64,000 nucleotides of DNA. Origin: Betaproteobacteria bacterium (GTDB taxonomy: Bacteria > Pseudomonadota > Gammaproteobacteria > Burkholderiales > SG8-41). This document shows, one piece after another, positions 46,476-54,638 of the stretch; position 1 is the first letter of the stretch, and every line of letters begins with the position of its first letter. Made by a program: the position numbers and the translations under genes. The stretch is taken from NCBI GenBank assembly GCA_016192825.1, contig JACPTK010000006.1, positions 62,001 to 126,000 on the forward strand, read 5' to 3'. The notes under the pieces are model-generated. The model was not told the origin of the DNA and did not search any database. It saw only the letters and a list, made by a program, of their open reading frames with translations.

Positions 46476-49400
46476 GTGCTCAACTTGGATTTGTTTAGCC
46501 CATTGCGATGGCTGGGGCCGCCTTTGCGCGCTTTGCGGCGATTCTCCACGATCGCGCTTCCGTCAGTTTGGAATGAACAGAATCGCAGTAGTCTGGCGGC
46601 GCTTTTCACCTTCGTATCGCTGTTTGCGCTCACCCTGTGGTCTTGGCACCTCATTTCCGGAGACGTCTTGCGGATCGGACGCGAGCGGTTCGATTTCAAA
46701 GTAAGCGAGGTTCAGTTCGCGGTTGAGCAGCGCCTGCTCGCCTATGAACAGGTGCTGCGCGGCGGGGTCGCCTTGTTCGCCGCGAGCGACGAAGTGAGCA
46801 GGGACGAATGGCGCGCGTACGTGCGCACACTCCACGTCGACCGGAAATATCCCGGCATTCAGGGAGTGGGCTTCGCGGTCAGCGTGCGTCCGGCCGAACG
46901 CGAGACACACATCCGGACCATTCGATCGCAGGGCTTCCCGTCTTACAACATATGGCCAGCCGGTGAGCGCGAGGAGTATACGGCGATCATTTACCTCCAT
47001 CCCTTCGACTGGCGCAACCAGCGTGCCTTCGGCTACGACATGTTCTCTGAACCAGTGCGCCGGGAAGCCATGTCTCGCGCCCGCGACACCGGGAACACGG
47101 CCGTATCGGCCAGGGTCAAGCTCGTCCAGGAAACCGAGAAGGACGTCCAGCAGGGCTTTCTGATGTACCTCCCGGTGTATCGCAACGGCGCCGCCACAAA
47201 TGATGAGCAGGTGCGAAGGAACGCCTTTTTGGGTTATGTCTATGCCCCGTTTCGAATGAACGATTTGATGGTGGGCGTTCTTGGGCTGGAGAAGCTGCCG
47301 AACATCCGTTTTGAGATTTTTGACGGTGAAACGGCTTCGGCGGAGCACCTGATGTACGACAGCCTGATGCAATCGGCGGCGAGCAAACCGGCGTACACGG
47401 CCACGGAGGCATTCGAATTCAGCGGGCGACGCTGGACGCTTCGCTATAGCACGTTGCCCGCATTCGACGCGACGATTGACGTGCAGAAGCCCCGCTTGGT
47501 GCTGTTAAGCGGCCTGCTGATCAGCGCTTTGGTCGCAGCGGTTGTGTGGGCGCTCTCGCTGAACCGCCGGCGGGCGCGCGCCCTCGCCGACGCGAATCGC
47601 GGCCTGGAAGCCGAGATCGAGGAGCGCACCAGGCTCGCGGCCGAACTGAGGGACGCGAAGAACGCCGCCGAGGCGGCGAATCAGGCGAAGAGCGAGTTTC
47701 TGGCGAACGTTAGCCACGAGCTGCGCACGCCCCTGACGTTGGTGCTCGCGCCCCTGGAGCAGTTGCTCCGCGCACGTCACCCGTCAGCGGAATCGCGCAC
47801 TCAACTCGAGCGCGCCCAGCGCAATGCGCTGTTGCTTCTGAACCGCGTCAATGACCTTCTCGATTTCTCGAAGGCCGAAGCGGGCAAGTTCGAAGTGCGC
47901 TGGGAGGCCGTTGATCTCGGCGAACTACTTCCGCCGATCGCCGAAGACGCGGCGGCGGTCGCCGAGAGCCGCGGCTGCTCACTCACCTGCCACGTTGATC
48001 CCGAATTGGGATCGGTGTACCTGGAGCGCCGCCACTTCGACAAGATTGCACTGAATTTGATCAGCAACGCGCTCAAGTTCACGCCGGCCGGCGGACGGAT
48101 CCGCATTGAGGCTGCGGCGCTTGACGCAGAGCACTTCGAATTCGCGGTCCAGGACTCCGGTATCGGTATCCCGGCCGATAGGCTCCCGCTGCTCTTCGAG
48201 CGCTTCCGGCAAGTCGATAGCTCCGCGACGCGCCAGTACGGAGGAACCGGCATCGGGCTTGCACTGGTCAAGGAACTGGCGCAGCTGATGAATGGCCGGG
48301 TCGGCGTCAGGAGTGAGCCGGGTCAGGGTTCACGCTTCTACGTGCGCTTTCCCCGCACCAGGACCTGCGTCGGAACGCCGGATTCCTGCGTGGAGTCCGG
48401 ATCTGCGGTCGTCCCTGCCGAGATGGATGTCGCGCTGCGTCGGATTCGTTTCCGGGATGGGGGAGCTCATGAGACACGCGAGTCCGCTAACCCGCAAGCC
48501 CCGGGGGCGGTGCGCGGCGCCGCCGCGTCCCATGTTCTGGTCGTCGACGACAGCCCGGAGATGTGCAGCTACCTGGCCGAGTTGCTGAGCGAGGAGCACC
48601 AGGTCCTCAGCGCCGCCAACGGCCACGAAGCTTGGGACCTGCTTCAGCGCCATCCCGTCGACGTCGTGGTCTCGGACGTCATGATGCCGGTGCTGGACGG
48701 GTATGGCCTCACGGCCCGAATCAAGGCAAGCGCGAGTTTCGCTCACGTCCCCGTGATCCTGGTGACCGCCCGCGGCGGCCCGGACGCGGGTGCTTCGGGA
48801 CTCGATGGCGGAGCGGACGACTATATCGCCAAGCCGTTCTCGCCGCAGGAGCTGAGAGCGCGGGTACGCGCAGCGTTGCGCATGCGTGAGGTCCAGTCGC
48901 GGCTGACGAACCTGTCCCGGGAAGCGGGCATGGCGACTGTCGCCGCCGACATCCTGCATGACCTGGGCAACGTCCTGAGCGTCCTCAACGTGTCCTCGGA
49001 GGTCATCCTCGACACGCTGCGCCGATCCAAGCTGGCCAAGCTCGAAAAAGCCGCCGCGCTGCTGCAGGAACATGCGAACGATCTGTCGGCCTTTCTCGGC
49101 GAGGACGGCCGCGGCGGCAAGCTGCAAGCCTTCCTGGCTCAACTCGTCGAGCACCTTGAGGCCGAACGAGCCGTGCTGCTCAGGGAGTGCGACGTAATTC
49201 GTGACTGCACGGATCACGCGGCTATGGTTATCTCGGCGCACGAGCCGCTCGCAAGGGCCGGCAGGCTGTGCGAAATCGTTTCGGCGAACAGCCTGGTGGA
49301 GGGCGCGCTCAAGATGAAGAACGGGATCTTCGACCTCCACGGGATCAAAATCGAGCGCGATTACGCTGCAACCGCCCCGTTGGCGGTTGACCGGCACAAG

Positions 49401-49781
49401 GGGCTGCAAATTCTGTTGAACCTGCTCGCGAACGCCGTCGATGCCCTGCGCGCAGCGCAACGTCCCGACAGGCGGATCAGGCTCCGAACGACCAGAGCGG
49501 AGGGGCGCATCCGCATCGAGATCAGCGACAACGGCCAGGGCATCGAGCCGCAGCATCTCGCGCGCCTGTTCGACCAGGGCTTCACCACCAAGGCGGACGG
49601 TCGCGGCATAGGCCTGCATGCGAGCGCGAACTGGGCCCAACAGCTTGGCGGAAGGCTCTGGGCACACAGCGAAGGGCGGGGAAAGGGCGCCACCTTCATC
49701 CTCGAAATCCCGGCACTGGCGATGGACGGGCCGGGCGCGGAGGTTGCTGTCCCGGCTCACCTCGAATCTGCCGAGTCTTAG
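46476..49781 (+). CDS. CHASE-domain hybrid histidine kinase with a second ATPase module
   Basis: GTG 46476 follows GGGGAGGGAA, giving 1101 residues; the ORF track begins at 46407. In order: transmembrane helix, periplasmic CHASE domain (RKYPGIQGVGFAVSVRPAER; FLMYLPVYRNGA), second helix (RLVLLSGLLISALVAAVVWA), HisKA (LANVSHELRTPLTLVLAPLE, His about 413), HATPase (LISNALKFTPAGGRIRI; GGTGIGLALVKELAQL), receiver (VLVVDDSPEMCSYLAELLSE; Asp about 736 in VVSDVMMPVLDG), then a second HisKA-like box (AADILHDLGNVLSVLNV) and a second complete HATPase (LQILLNLLANAVDALRAAQ; GRGIGLHASANWAQQLGG). The c-di-GMP riboswitch upstream should couple its expression to the nucleotide. Confidence 0.88.
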   Translation: MLNLDLFSPLRWLGPPLRALRRFSTIALPSVWNEQNRSSLAALFTFVSLFALTLWSWHLISGDVLRIGRERFDFKVSEVQFAVEQRLLAYEQVLRGGVALFAASDEVSRDEWRAYVRTLHVDRKYPGIQGVGFAVSVRPAERETHIRTIRSQGFPSYNIWPAGEREEYTAIIYLHPFDWRNQRAFGYDMFSEPVRREAMSRARDTGNTAVSARVKLVQETEKDVQQGFLMYLPVYRNGAATNDEQVRRNAFLGYVYAPFRMNDLMVGVLGLEKLPNIRFEIFDGETASAEHLMYDSLMQSAASKPAYTATEAFEFSGRRWTLRYSTLPAFDATIDVQKPRLVLLSGLLISALVAAVVWALSLNRRRARALADANRGLEAEIEERTRLAAELRDAKNAAEAANQAKSEFLANVSHELRTPLTLVLAPLEQLLRARHPSAESRTQLERAQRNALLLLNRVNDLLDFSKAEAGKFEVRWEAVDLGELLPPIAEDAAAVAESRGCSLTCHVDPELGSVYLERRHFDKIALNLISNALKFTPAGGRIRIEAAALDAEHFEFAVQDSGIGIPADRLPLLFERFRQVDSSATRQYGGTGIGLALVKELAQLMNGRVGVRSEPGQGSRFYVRFPRTRTCVGTPDSCVESGSAVVPAEMDVALRRIRFRDGGAHETRESANPQAPGAVRGAAASHVLVVDDSPEMCSYLAELLSEEHQVLSAANGHEAWDLLQRHPVDVVVSDVMMPVLDGYGLTARIKASASFAHVPVILVTARGGPDAGASGLDGGADDYIAKPFSPQELRARVRAALRMREVQSRLTNLSREAGMATVAADILHDLGNVLSVLNVSSEVILDTLRRSKLAKLEKAAALLQEHANDLSAFLGEDGRGGKLQAFLAQLVEHLEAERAVLLRECDVIRDCTDHAAMVISAHEPLARAGRLCEIVSANSLVEGALKMKNGIFDLHGIKIERDYAATAPLAVDRHKGLQILLNLLANAVDALRAAQRPDRRIRLRTTRAEGRIRIEISDNGQGIEPQHLARLFDQGFTTKADGRGIGLHASANWAQQLGGRLWAHSEGRGKGATFILEIPALAMDGPGAEVAVPAHLESAES

Positions 49782-49796
49782 GACCAGGAGTGAGCC

Positions 49797-51905
49797 ATGA
49801 GGAGCATCAAGCCCAATAACGCTGCCGCGGAGGCCGGGGTAATGGGCCGCCGGCAGATTGCGACTTGCGCGAACCACGCCTCTTCCGGCGGAGTTCGCTC
49901 CGCGCCGATAAATGGCCGACCGCATTTGGCGGTATCTGCCGCTGTGGAAAGTACAGAAAACCATGGGGATCAAGAGAGCCCCGTCGTTCCGCGGATCCTG
50001 GTCGTTGACGATAATTCCGACATCCTGGCTCTGTTTAGCAAGATTCTTGGCGGGGGCAGCAGTACCTCGGCCCGGACACTGGAGCAGCTTGAGGCGTCGC
50101 TGTTGGGTGTCGACGTCCCGGAGATCCCCGATCAGCCCCGCTTCCAACTGGATGTGACGAACAGCGGCGAGGACGGACGTGCCAAAGCGATCGCCGCGCG
50201 CCTTGAGGGGCGCCCCTACAGGGTGGCCTTCGTCGATATGCGCATGCCCGGCGGCTGGAACGGTCTGGAAACGATCGAGGCACTGTGGGAGGCGGATCCC
50301 GACATCCAGGTGGTGATCTGCAGCGCCTATAACGACTACTCCCGGAACGAAATCGTCGGCCGGCGCGGTCGCTCGGACAACCTGCTGATCCTGCGCAAGC
50401 CGTTCGAGGCGATCGAAGTGCTTCAATGTGCTTGTGCGCTGTCGGACAAATGGTCGCTGCATCGGGAGCGCGAAGTCCGGTTGAACGAGCTGGAACAGCG
50501 AATCGAAGAGCGTACGCGCCAACTCCAGTACCAAGCGACCCATGACGCGCTCACCGGCTTGCCGAACCGCACGCTCTTCATGGATCGCCTGCAGCAGCGG
50601 ATCGCTTACGCGAAGCGTCATGGCGGGCGCATCGTGGTTTGTTTAATCGATCTGGATCACTTCAAATTCGTGAACGACAGCCTCGGACATGGCAGGGGAG
50701 ACCAGTTGCTGAAGACGGTATCCGACCGCATGTCGGGGTGCCTGCGCGAATCGGACACCATCGCGCGCTTCGGCGGCGACGAGTTCGTGCTCCTGCTGTC
50801 GGCTCCTCACGAGCCCGAAGATGCCATGCAAATCCTGCGGCGCCTGGTCGCCTCCCTGTCCCAGCCCGTCGTGCTCGGCGGGCAGGAGGTGATCGTCACC
50901 TGCAGCGTGGGCTGTAGCACCTACCCGGAAGACGGGTCGGACGCCAATGCGCTGCTCAAGTTCGCCGACGCCGCGATGTACTGCGCCAAGGAAATCGGCC
51001 GCAACGGAATCCAGGTCTACAACGATCGCCTGCGCGGCCGGATCGATGAGCGGATCAAGCTCGAATCGGAATTGCGGCGCGCGCTGGACCGCGGGCAGCT
51101 CGTGCTTGACTATCAACCGCAGGTCGATCTGCGGACCGGCCGCATCGTCGGGATGGAGTCCCTGCTGCGCTGGAAGCATCCCGAATTCGGCCTCGTCGCC
51201 CCCGGCCGCTTCATTCCCATTGCTGAGGAAATTGGCGTTATCGTGCCGCTCACCGAGTGGGTGTTGCGGCAGGCGTGCGTCCAGAACAAGGCCTGGCAGG
51301 AGGCGGGACTGCCGCCCGTACAAATGGCTGTCAACTTGTCGATGAAGCAACTGAGACGCCTCAAGCTCGACTCCCTGGTCGCCCAGTGCTTGGCTTCGAG
51401 CCGGCTCGACCCGGGCTTCCTGGAGCTTGAGGTCACCGAGAGCGCCACGATGGAGGATCCCGAAGCAACCATTCTCCTGATGCGCGCGCTCAAGAAATGT
51501 GGCGTCGGCATCACGATCGACGATTTCGGCACGGGATTCTCCAACCTGCGCTACCTCAGGCAGTTTCCCGTAGACAAGCTCAAGCTGGACGGTTCGTTTG
51601 TCCGGGACATCGCCAGCGATGCAGGCAGCCTCGCCATCGCCGACGCGATCATCGCCATGGCCCATCGGCTGAATCTCAAGGTCGTCGCCGAAATGGCGGA
51701 AACCGAGGAGCAGGTCGCGTGCCTTGTGAGTCATGGTTGCGACTACGTCCAGGGCTATTACTTCGGTCGCCCGGTCGGCGCCGACGAGTGCGCGCGGCTG
51801 TTGCGGTCAGGCCCTTTCCCGGTTCCCGGGCACACCGGGGCCGCCAGCGCTCGCGATCGGACGGCCAGAGGCTTGCAGCTTGGGGATTCCGCGAGCCGCC
51901 CCTAG
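49797..51905 (+). CDS. Response regulator with GGDEF and EAL domains
   Basis: A 702-residue protein (ATG 49797, SD AGGAGTGAG), 15 bp after the kinase, so probably its output partner. A 60-residue disordered N terminus leads to a receiver (PRILVVDDNSDILALFSKIL) that has an insertion of about 30 residues before its phospho-Asp (VAFVDMRMPGG, about 147). A coiled linker (NELEQRIEERTRQLQYQATH) joins GGDEF (TIARFGGDEFVLLLSA, with inhibitory-site RESD) and EAL (motif variant GMESLLRWKHPEFG; VTESATMEDPE; DDFGTGFSNLRYL; VAEMAETEEQ; GCDYVQGYYF). Both cyclase and phosphodiesterase residues appear present. Its TAG shares CTAG with the convergent next gene. Confidence 0.88.
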   Translation: MRSIKPNNAAAEAGVMGRRQIATCANHASSGGVRSAPINGRPHLAVSAAVESTENHGDQESPVVPRILVVDDNSDILALFSKILGGGSSTSARTLEQLEASLLGVDVPEIPDQPRFQLDVTNSGEDGRAKAIAARLEGRPYRVAFVDMRMPGGWNGLETIEALWEADPDIQVVICSAYNDYSRNEIVGRRGRSDNLLILRKPFEAIEVLQCACALSDKWSLHREREVRLNELEQRIEERTRQLQYQATHDALTGLPNRTLFMDRLQQRIAYAKRHGGRIVVCLIDLDHFKFVNDSLGHGRGDQLLKTVSDRMSGCLRESDTIARFGGDEFVLLLSAPHEPEDAMQILRRLVASLSQPVVLGGQEVIVTCSVGCSTYPEDGSDANALLKFADAAMYCAKEIGRNGIQVYNDRLRGRIDERIKLESELRRALDRGQLVLDYQPQVDLRTGRIVGMESLLRWKHPEFGLVAPGRFIPIAEEIGVIVPLTEWVLRQACVQNKAWQEAGLPPVQMAVNLSMKQLRRLKLDSLVAQCLASSRLDPGFLELEVTESATMEDPEATILLMRALKKCGVGITIDDFGTGFSNLRYLRQFPVDKLKLDGSFVRDIASDAGSLAIADAIIAMAHRLNLKVVAEMAETEEQVACLVSHGCDYVQGYYFGRPVGADECARLLRSGPFPVPGHTGAASARDRTARGLQLGDSASRP

Positions 51906-53494
51906 GTTTCGGGGCTCAGCAGCGTAGTCATCTCCTCAAAGGGCAGCGGCTTGCTATAGAGAAACCCCTGCATCTCGTCGCAGCCGAAAAGGCGCAGGAC
52001 GTTTGCCTGGTCCTCCGAATCAACACCCTCGGCCACGACGGTCAGCTTCAAGGAATGAGCCAGCTCGATGACCGTGCGGAAGAGGCTCATGGTATCCGGA
52101 TCCGCCAGCATCGTAATGACGAACGACCGGTCGATCTTGAGTGAATGCACGGGCAGCTTGGCCAGGTATGCGAGCGAGGAATAGCCGGTCCCGAAATCGT
52201 CGATCGCGATGCGAACGCCGAGGCCCCGGACATTCTTCAGCTTGTCGATGTTGCCCTGAACGTCCTCCATGACGACGCTCTCGGTGATCTCCAGATCGAT
52301 ACCTGTCGGAGCGATACCCTCCATGATCGCCCGTTCGACGGTCCCGACAAAGTCGCGCTGTCGCAACTGTATTGACGAAACGTTTACCGCAATTCTTGGC
52401 GCTGGGAGCCGGGCCTCGGTCCACCTGCAGTGATCGAGGGACGCTCGATTCATCGCCCAGGATCCGACTTCCAGGATAAGACCGGTTTCCTCCAGCAACG
52501 GGATGAATTGCACGGGAGGTACGAGGCCGAGTTCGGGGCTCCGCCACCGGATCAGCGCCTCCACTCCCGCGATTTTCCGCGTCTTGAGGTCGACCTTCGG
52601 CTGGTAGTGCAGCACGAACTCCTCCTTTTCCAGCCCCTGCCTCAGCTTGTTTTCCAAGGCCAGCTTCTCCGCCACCCGTGCGGTCATCTGCGGGGCGTAG
52701 AACAAGTAGCGTTCGCCGCTGGTCTTCGCCTTCTTGACCGCTGCTTCAGCGTGCTTGAACAGCGTTTCGGCATCATCGCCATCAGCGGGGAACAGCGCGA
52801 TGCCGGCCTTTGCCGAGACGCGGAGCTCCGTCGCATGAAGCCGGTAGGGCTGACCAAACACCGTTCGCGTGTGCGCCTCGACGATCCGGGCAAGCTCGTC
52901 CTCCAGGCGAATATCCGGGAGTAAGACGGCAAACTGATCGGCCCCGACGCGCGCAACGGCGCCCGCGTCGCCGACGGCTTTCGCCGTGCGTTGGGCCACT
53001 TGCTTGAGCAATTCGTCGCCCGCCGTCCGACCGAGCGAATCATTGATGGTCTTGAATCGTTCGATGTCCGTCAGGAGTAACGCAAGCGCCCGCGGTCGTT
53101 GGGCTCCGGCGTGAACGAGCTGGCCCACCCTCTCCAGAAAGAGGGTGCGATTCGCCAGCCCCGTCAATGAATCGTAGTAGGCGAGATAGGCGAGCTTTTG
53201 CTCTTTTTCGAGATGGTCCAGCGCGAAGGCGATGTCGCCGACCAGCTCGCGCAACAGCTTGATCTCTTCTTCATCAAAGAAGCCGCGTTCCCCCGCGTGC
53301 AGCACCAGAACCCCGGCAGCCTCGCCGGAAACGATGAATGGCAGCACCGCCAGCCCATTCGCCTTACGACGAACGAGTGGTACAAGGCCGCTCAACTCGG
53401 CGACACGTACTGGCTCTACGTCGTGTGGGACCCGCTCGGCAAGCCGGACCGCGAGCCGGTGCGGATTCGGAACCCCGTGAAGCACCTCGATCAC
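51902..53494 (-). CDS. GAF-GGDEF-EAL protein, 5'-truncated, degenerate cyclase
   Basis: The ORF has 530 codons, but true homology starts near 53360: the first 45 codons are antisense to a plus-strand DUF3883 relic. What remains is the second half of a GAF domain (LAVLPFIVSGEAAGVLVLHA; FFDEEEIKLLRELVGDIAFA), a GGDEF domain whose active site is GADQF (VARVGADQFAVLLP), hence not a cyclase, and a full EAL domain (GVEALIRWRSPELGLVPP; LEITESVVMEDV; DDFGTGYSSLAYL; VAEGVDSEDQ). It could still be a phosphodiesterase if translated from an internal or antisense-derived start; otherwise it is a pseudogene. Confidence 0.75.
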   Translation of the reverse strand: MIEVLHGVPNPHRLAVRLAERVPHDVEPVRVAELSGLVPLVRRKANGLAVLPFIVSGEAAGVLVLHAGERGFFDEEEIKLLRELVGDIAFALDHLEKEQKLAYLAYYDSLTGLANRTLFLERVGQLVHAGAQRPRALALLLTDIERFKTINDSLGRTAGDELLKQVAQRTAKAVGDAGAVARVGADQFAVLLPDIRLEDELARIVEAHTRTVFGQPYRLHATELRVSAKAGIALFPADGDDAETLFKHAEAAVKKAKTSGERYLFYAPQMTARVAEKLALENKLRQGLEKEEFVLHYQPKVDLKTRKIAGVEALIRWRSPELGLVPPVQFIPLLEETGLILEVGSWAMNRASLDHCRWTEARLPAPRIAVNVSSIQLRQRDFVGTVERAIMEGIAPTGIDLEITESVVMEDVQGNIDKLKNVRGLGVRIAIDDFGTGYSSLAYLAKLPVHSLKIDRSFVITMLADPDTMSLFRTVIELAHSLKLTVVAEGVDSEDQANVLRLFGCDEMQGFLYSKPLPFEEMTTLLSPET

Positions 53495-53587
53495 GCCAAG
53501 CGGGAAGTGGTCGCGGCTCGGTACTTCGACATCCCCGCCGATGCGATCGAGAGCGCGGCGCGGACCCAGCAGGAGGCTCGTCCGTGA
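53363..53587 (+). pseudogene. C-terminal relic of a DUF3883/SNF2-type helicase (drmD-like)
   Basis: The frame reads LTTNEWYKAAQLGDTYWLYV, then VRIRNPVKHLDHAKREVVAA and RYFDIPADAIE, ending at TGA. This is the typical DUF3883 end of large helicases in defence loci. Its 5' side is cut at the truncated GAF-EAL gene. It overlaps the next frame by GTGA exactly as in an operon, so the original gene order is preserved. Confidence 0.65.
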
Positions 53588-53703
53588 CCGACAACGACAA
53601 GCGGCTGATCGAGGACTACCTCCCGATCGATGCCATCAGTGAGGAGGCGGTGCGAGAGAAGAGCGTTCGCCAGGGGCACATATCCTCGCGAGCGGTTCTG
53701 CAA
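53584..53703 (+). pseudogene. N-terminal relic of a DUF1156 adenine methyltransferase (drmMI-like)
   Basis: From GTG 53584 the frame reads DNDKRLIEDYLPIDAISEEA, then VREKSVRQGHISS, the highly conserved start of DUF1156 DNA methylases, which normally continues TLHLWWARRP. The match stops after GHISS, and the frame ends a few codons later. Together with the helicase tail it recalls the drmD-drmMI pair of class 1 DISARM loci. No other DISARM gene remains. Confidence 0.6.
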
Positions 53704-53768
53704 TCTTGATGGAGTTCTGATCGTTGAAATGCCATTTGAGAGCTACGTTAGTGCTCTCATGAGCCCAA

Positions 53769-54065
53769 ATGGCAAGCGCAGCAGGCTCACGCGCCAAGGG
53801 TCTGGGAGCGAAAGTGAACCCCCGCAAGCTGGCCAAACTTGCAGCGGTTTATGAAAACTCTTCCGTCCGGCGGCTCGGATACTTGCTGGAACTCGCCGGC
53901 CACGTGCGCCAAGCGAAGGCGCTGGAGCCCTTCGCGAGCAAAGCGAAATCTGTGAAGCCTCTGGACCCTTCGGTCAAATCCTTCATTGTGTCGCTTGCTA
54001 GTCCGCTGCAGAAGAATCCAAAGTGGATGCTGCTCATCAACGAACCGGTGGAGATTGAATCTTGA
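53769..54065 (+). pseudogene. C-terminal part of an AbiEi-type antitoxin
   Basis: A 98-residue frame whose last 80 residues match the C terminus of AbiEi-family antitoxins (type IV toxin-antitoxin): VNPRKLAKLAAVYENSSVRR, then LGYLLELAGHVRQAKALEPF and PKWMLLINEPVEIES. The N-terminal winged-helix DNA-binding part is absent. Its stop overlaps a TTG that begins an AbiEii-like N terminus, as in intact abiE operons. Confidence 0.55.
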
Positions 54066-54284
54066 TCCCGCAGGCTTACCTGCAGGAATGGAGCGCCAAG
54101 CCTGACCGAAGACATCGATCCACTGCTACCAACCGGTGTCCGATTCACCGATGCCGATGCGATCGAGGCCTTTGGCAGGGTTTGGACGAAACTCATCGCG
54201 GGTATTAAGGGCGAAGCCTGGAAGCTGACCGACAAGGCCATCGAAGAAATTCGCCAAAAGAAATACCCGAGTCTTTTAAGGTGA
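54062..54284 (+). pseudogene. AbiEii-type toxin scar (first 12 codons plus a C-terminal piece)
   Basis: TTG 54062 reads IPQAYLQEWSA, the characteristic start of AbiEii nucleotidyltransferase toxins. It then breaks off, and from 54099 another frame reads TEDIDPLLPTGVRFTDADAI, then GRVWTKLIAGIKGEAWKLTD and a stop at 54282. The second piece looks like a toxin-type C terminus. The nucleotidyltransferase core is gone. A large internal deletion with frame shift is the simplest reading. 54285-54461 shows no gene. Confidence 0.45.
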
Positions 54285-54461
54285 GAGTGAGCTGGTAGCC
54301 GTCAAGCAAAGAATGCGACAATGCGGCTTGGGACTTTTTGGGACAGTTGGCGGGAAAAAGTGGTCGTACAGCGTTATTGTTAGATATCACCAGAAATCGC
54401 AATGCGCTGTTTTGGAAGGAATCGCTCCGTAAGTGGTTGATCGGCTTGAAGGCATTTTTGA

Positions 54462-54505
54462 CCTGCAAAGCCGTGGACGCCGGTTCGATTCCGACCCCCG
54501 CCTCC
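54462..54505 (+). repeat. attR of island B (displaced tRNA-Cys 3' half)
   Basis: Exact 44-bp copy of 43250-43293, followed by A so that the original CCA is visible (CCTCCA). tRNA-Leu begins 21 bp further on, which should be the ancestral cysT-leuZ spacing. Confidence 0.88.
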
Positions 54506-54526
54506 AGTTTCTTCGTATAGGACGAT

Positions 54527-54611
54527 GGGCGAGTGGTGGAATTGGGATACACAAGGCACTTAAAATGCCTCGGCGCAAGCCATACCGGTTCGAGTCCGGT
54601 CTCGCCCACCA
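54527..54611 (+). tRNA. leuZ: tRNA-Leu (UAA)
   Basis: An 85-nt class II tRNA with encoded CCA: acceptor GGGCGAG/CTCGCCC, anticodon arm AGGCACTTAAAATGCCT (anticodon TAA in the loop CTTAAAA), a long variable arm (CGGCGCAAGCC) and T-arm ACCGGTTCGAGTCCGGT. With tRNA-Gly(GCC) and tRNA-Cys(GCA) it completes the glyW-cysT-leuZ order of E. coli. No obvious promoter lies between island B and this gene. Confidence 0.96.
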
Positions 54612-54638
54612 TTTTCAGCTTCGGCCAAGGAAATGTAG

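Larger units (their letters stand above)
43250..54505. mobile_element. Island B: eroded composite island in tRNA-Cys with a c-di-GMP module
   Basis: About 11.2 kb between 44-bp direct repeats. Its edges hold relics: integrase C terminus, truncated DUF736 gene, HigA-like antitoxin fragment, drmD/drmMI-like fragments and AbiE fragments. The centre holds four signalling genes and a c-di-GMP-I riboswitch. Mixed strands, fused fragments and frame-breaking joins show repeated deletion and recombination, so it is unlikely to be mobile now. DUF736 suggests ICE or plasmid ancestry for part of it. Confidence 0.75.
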
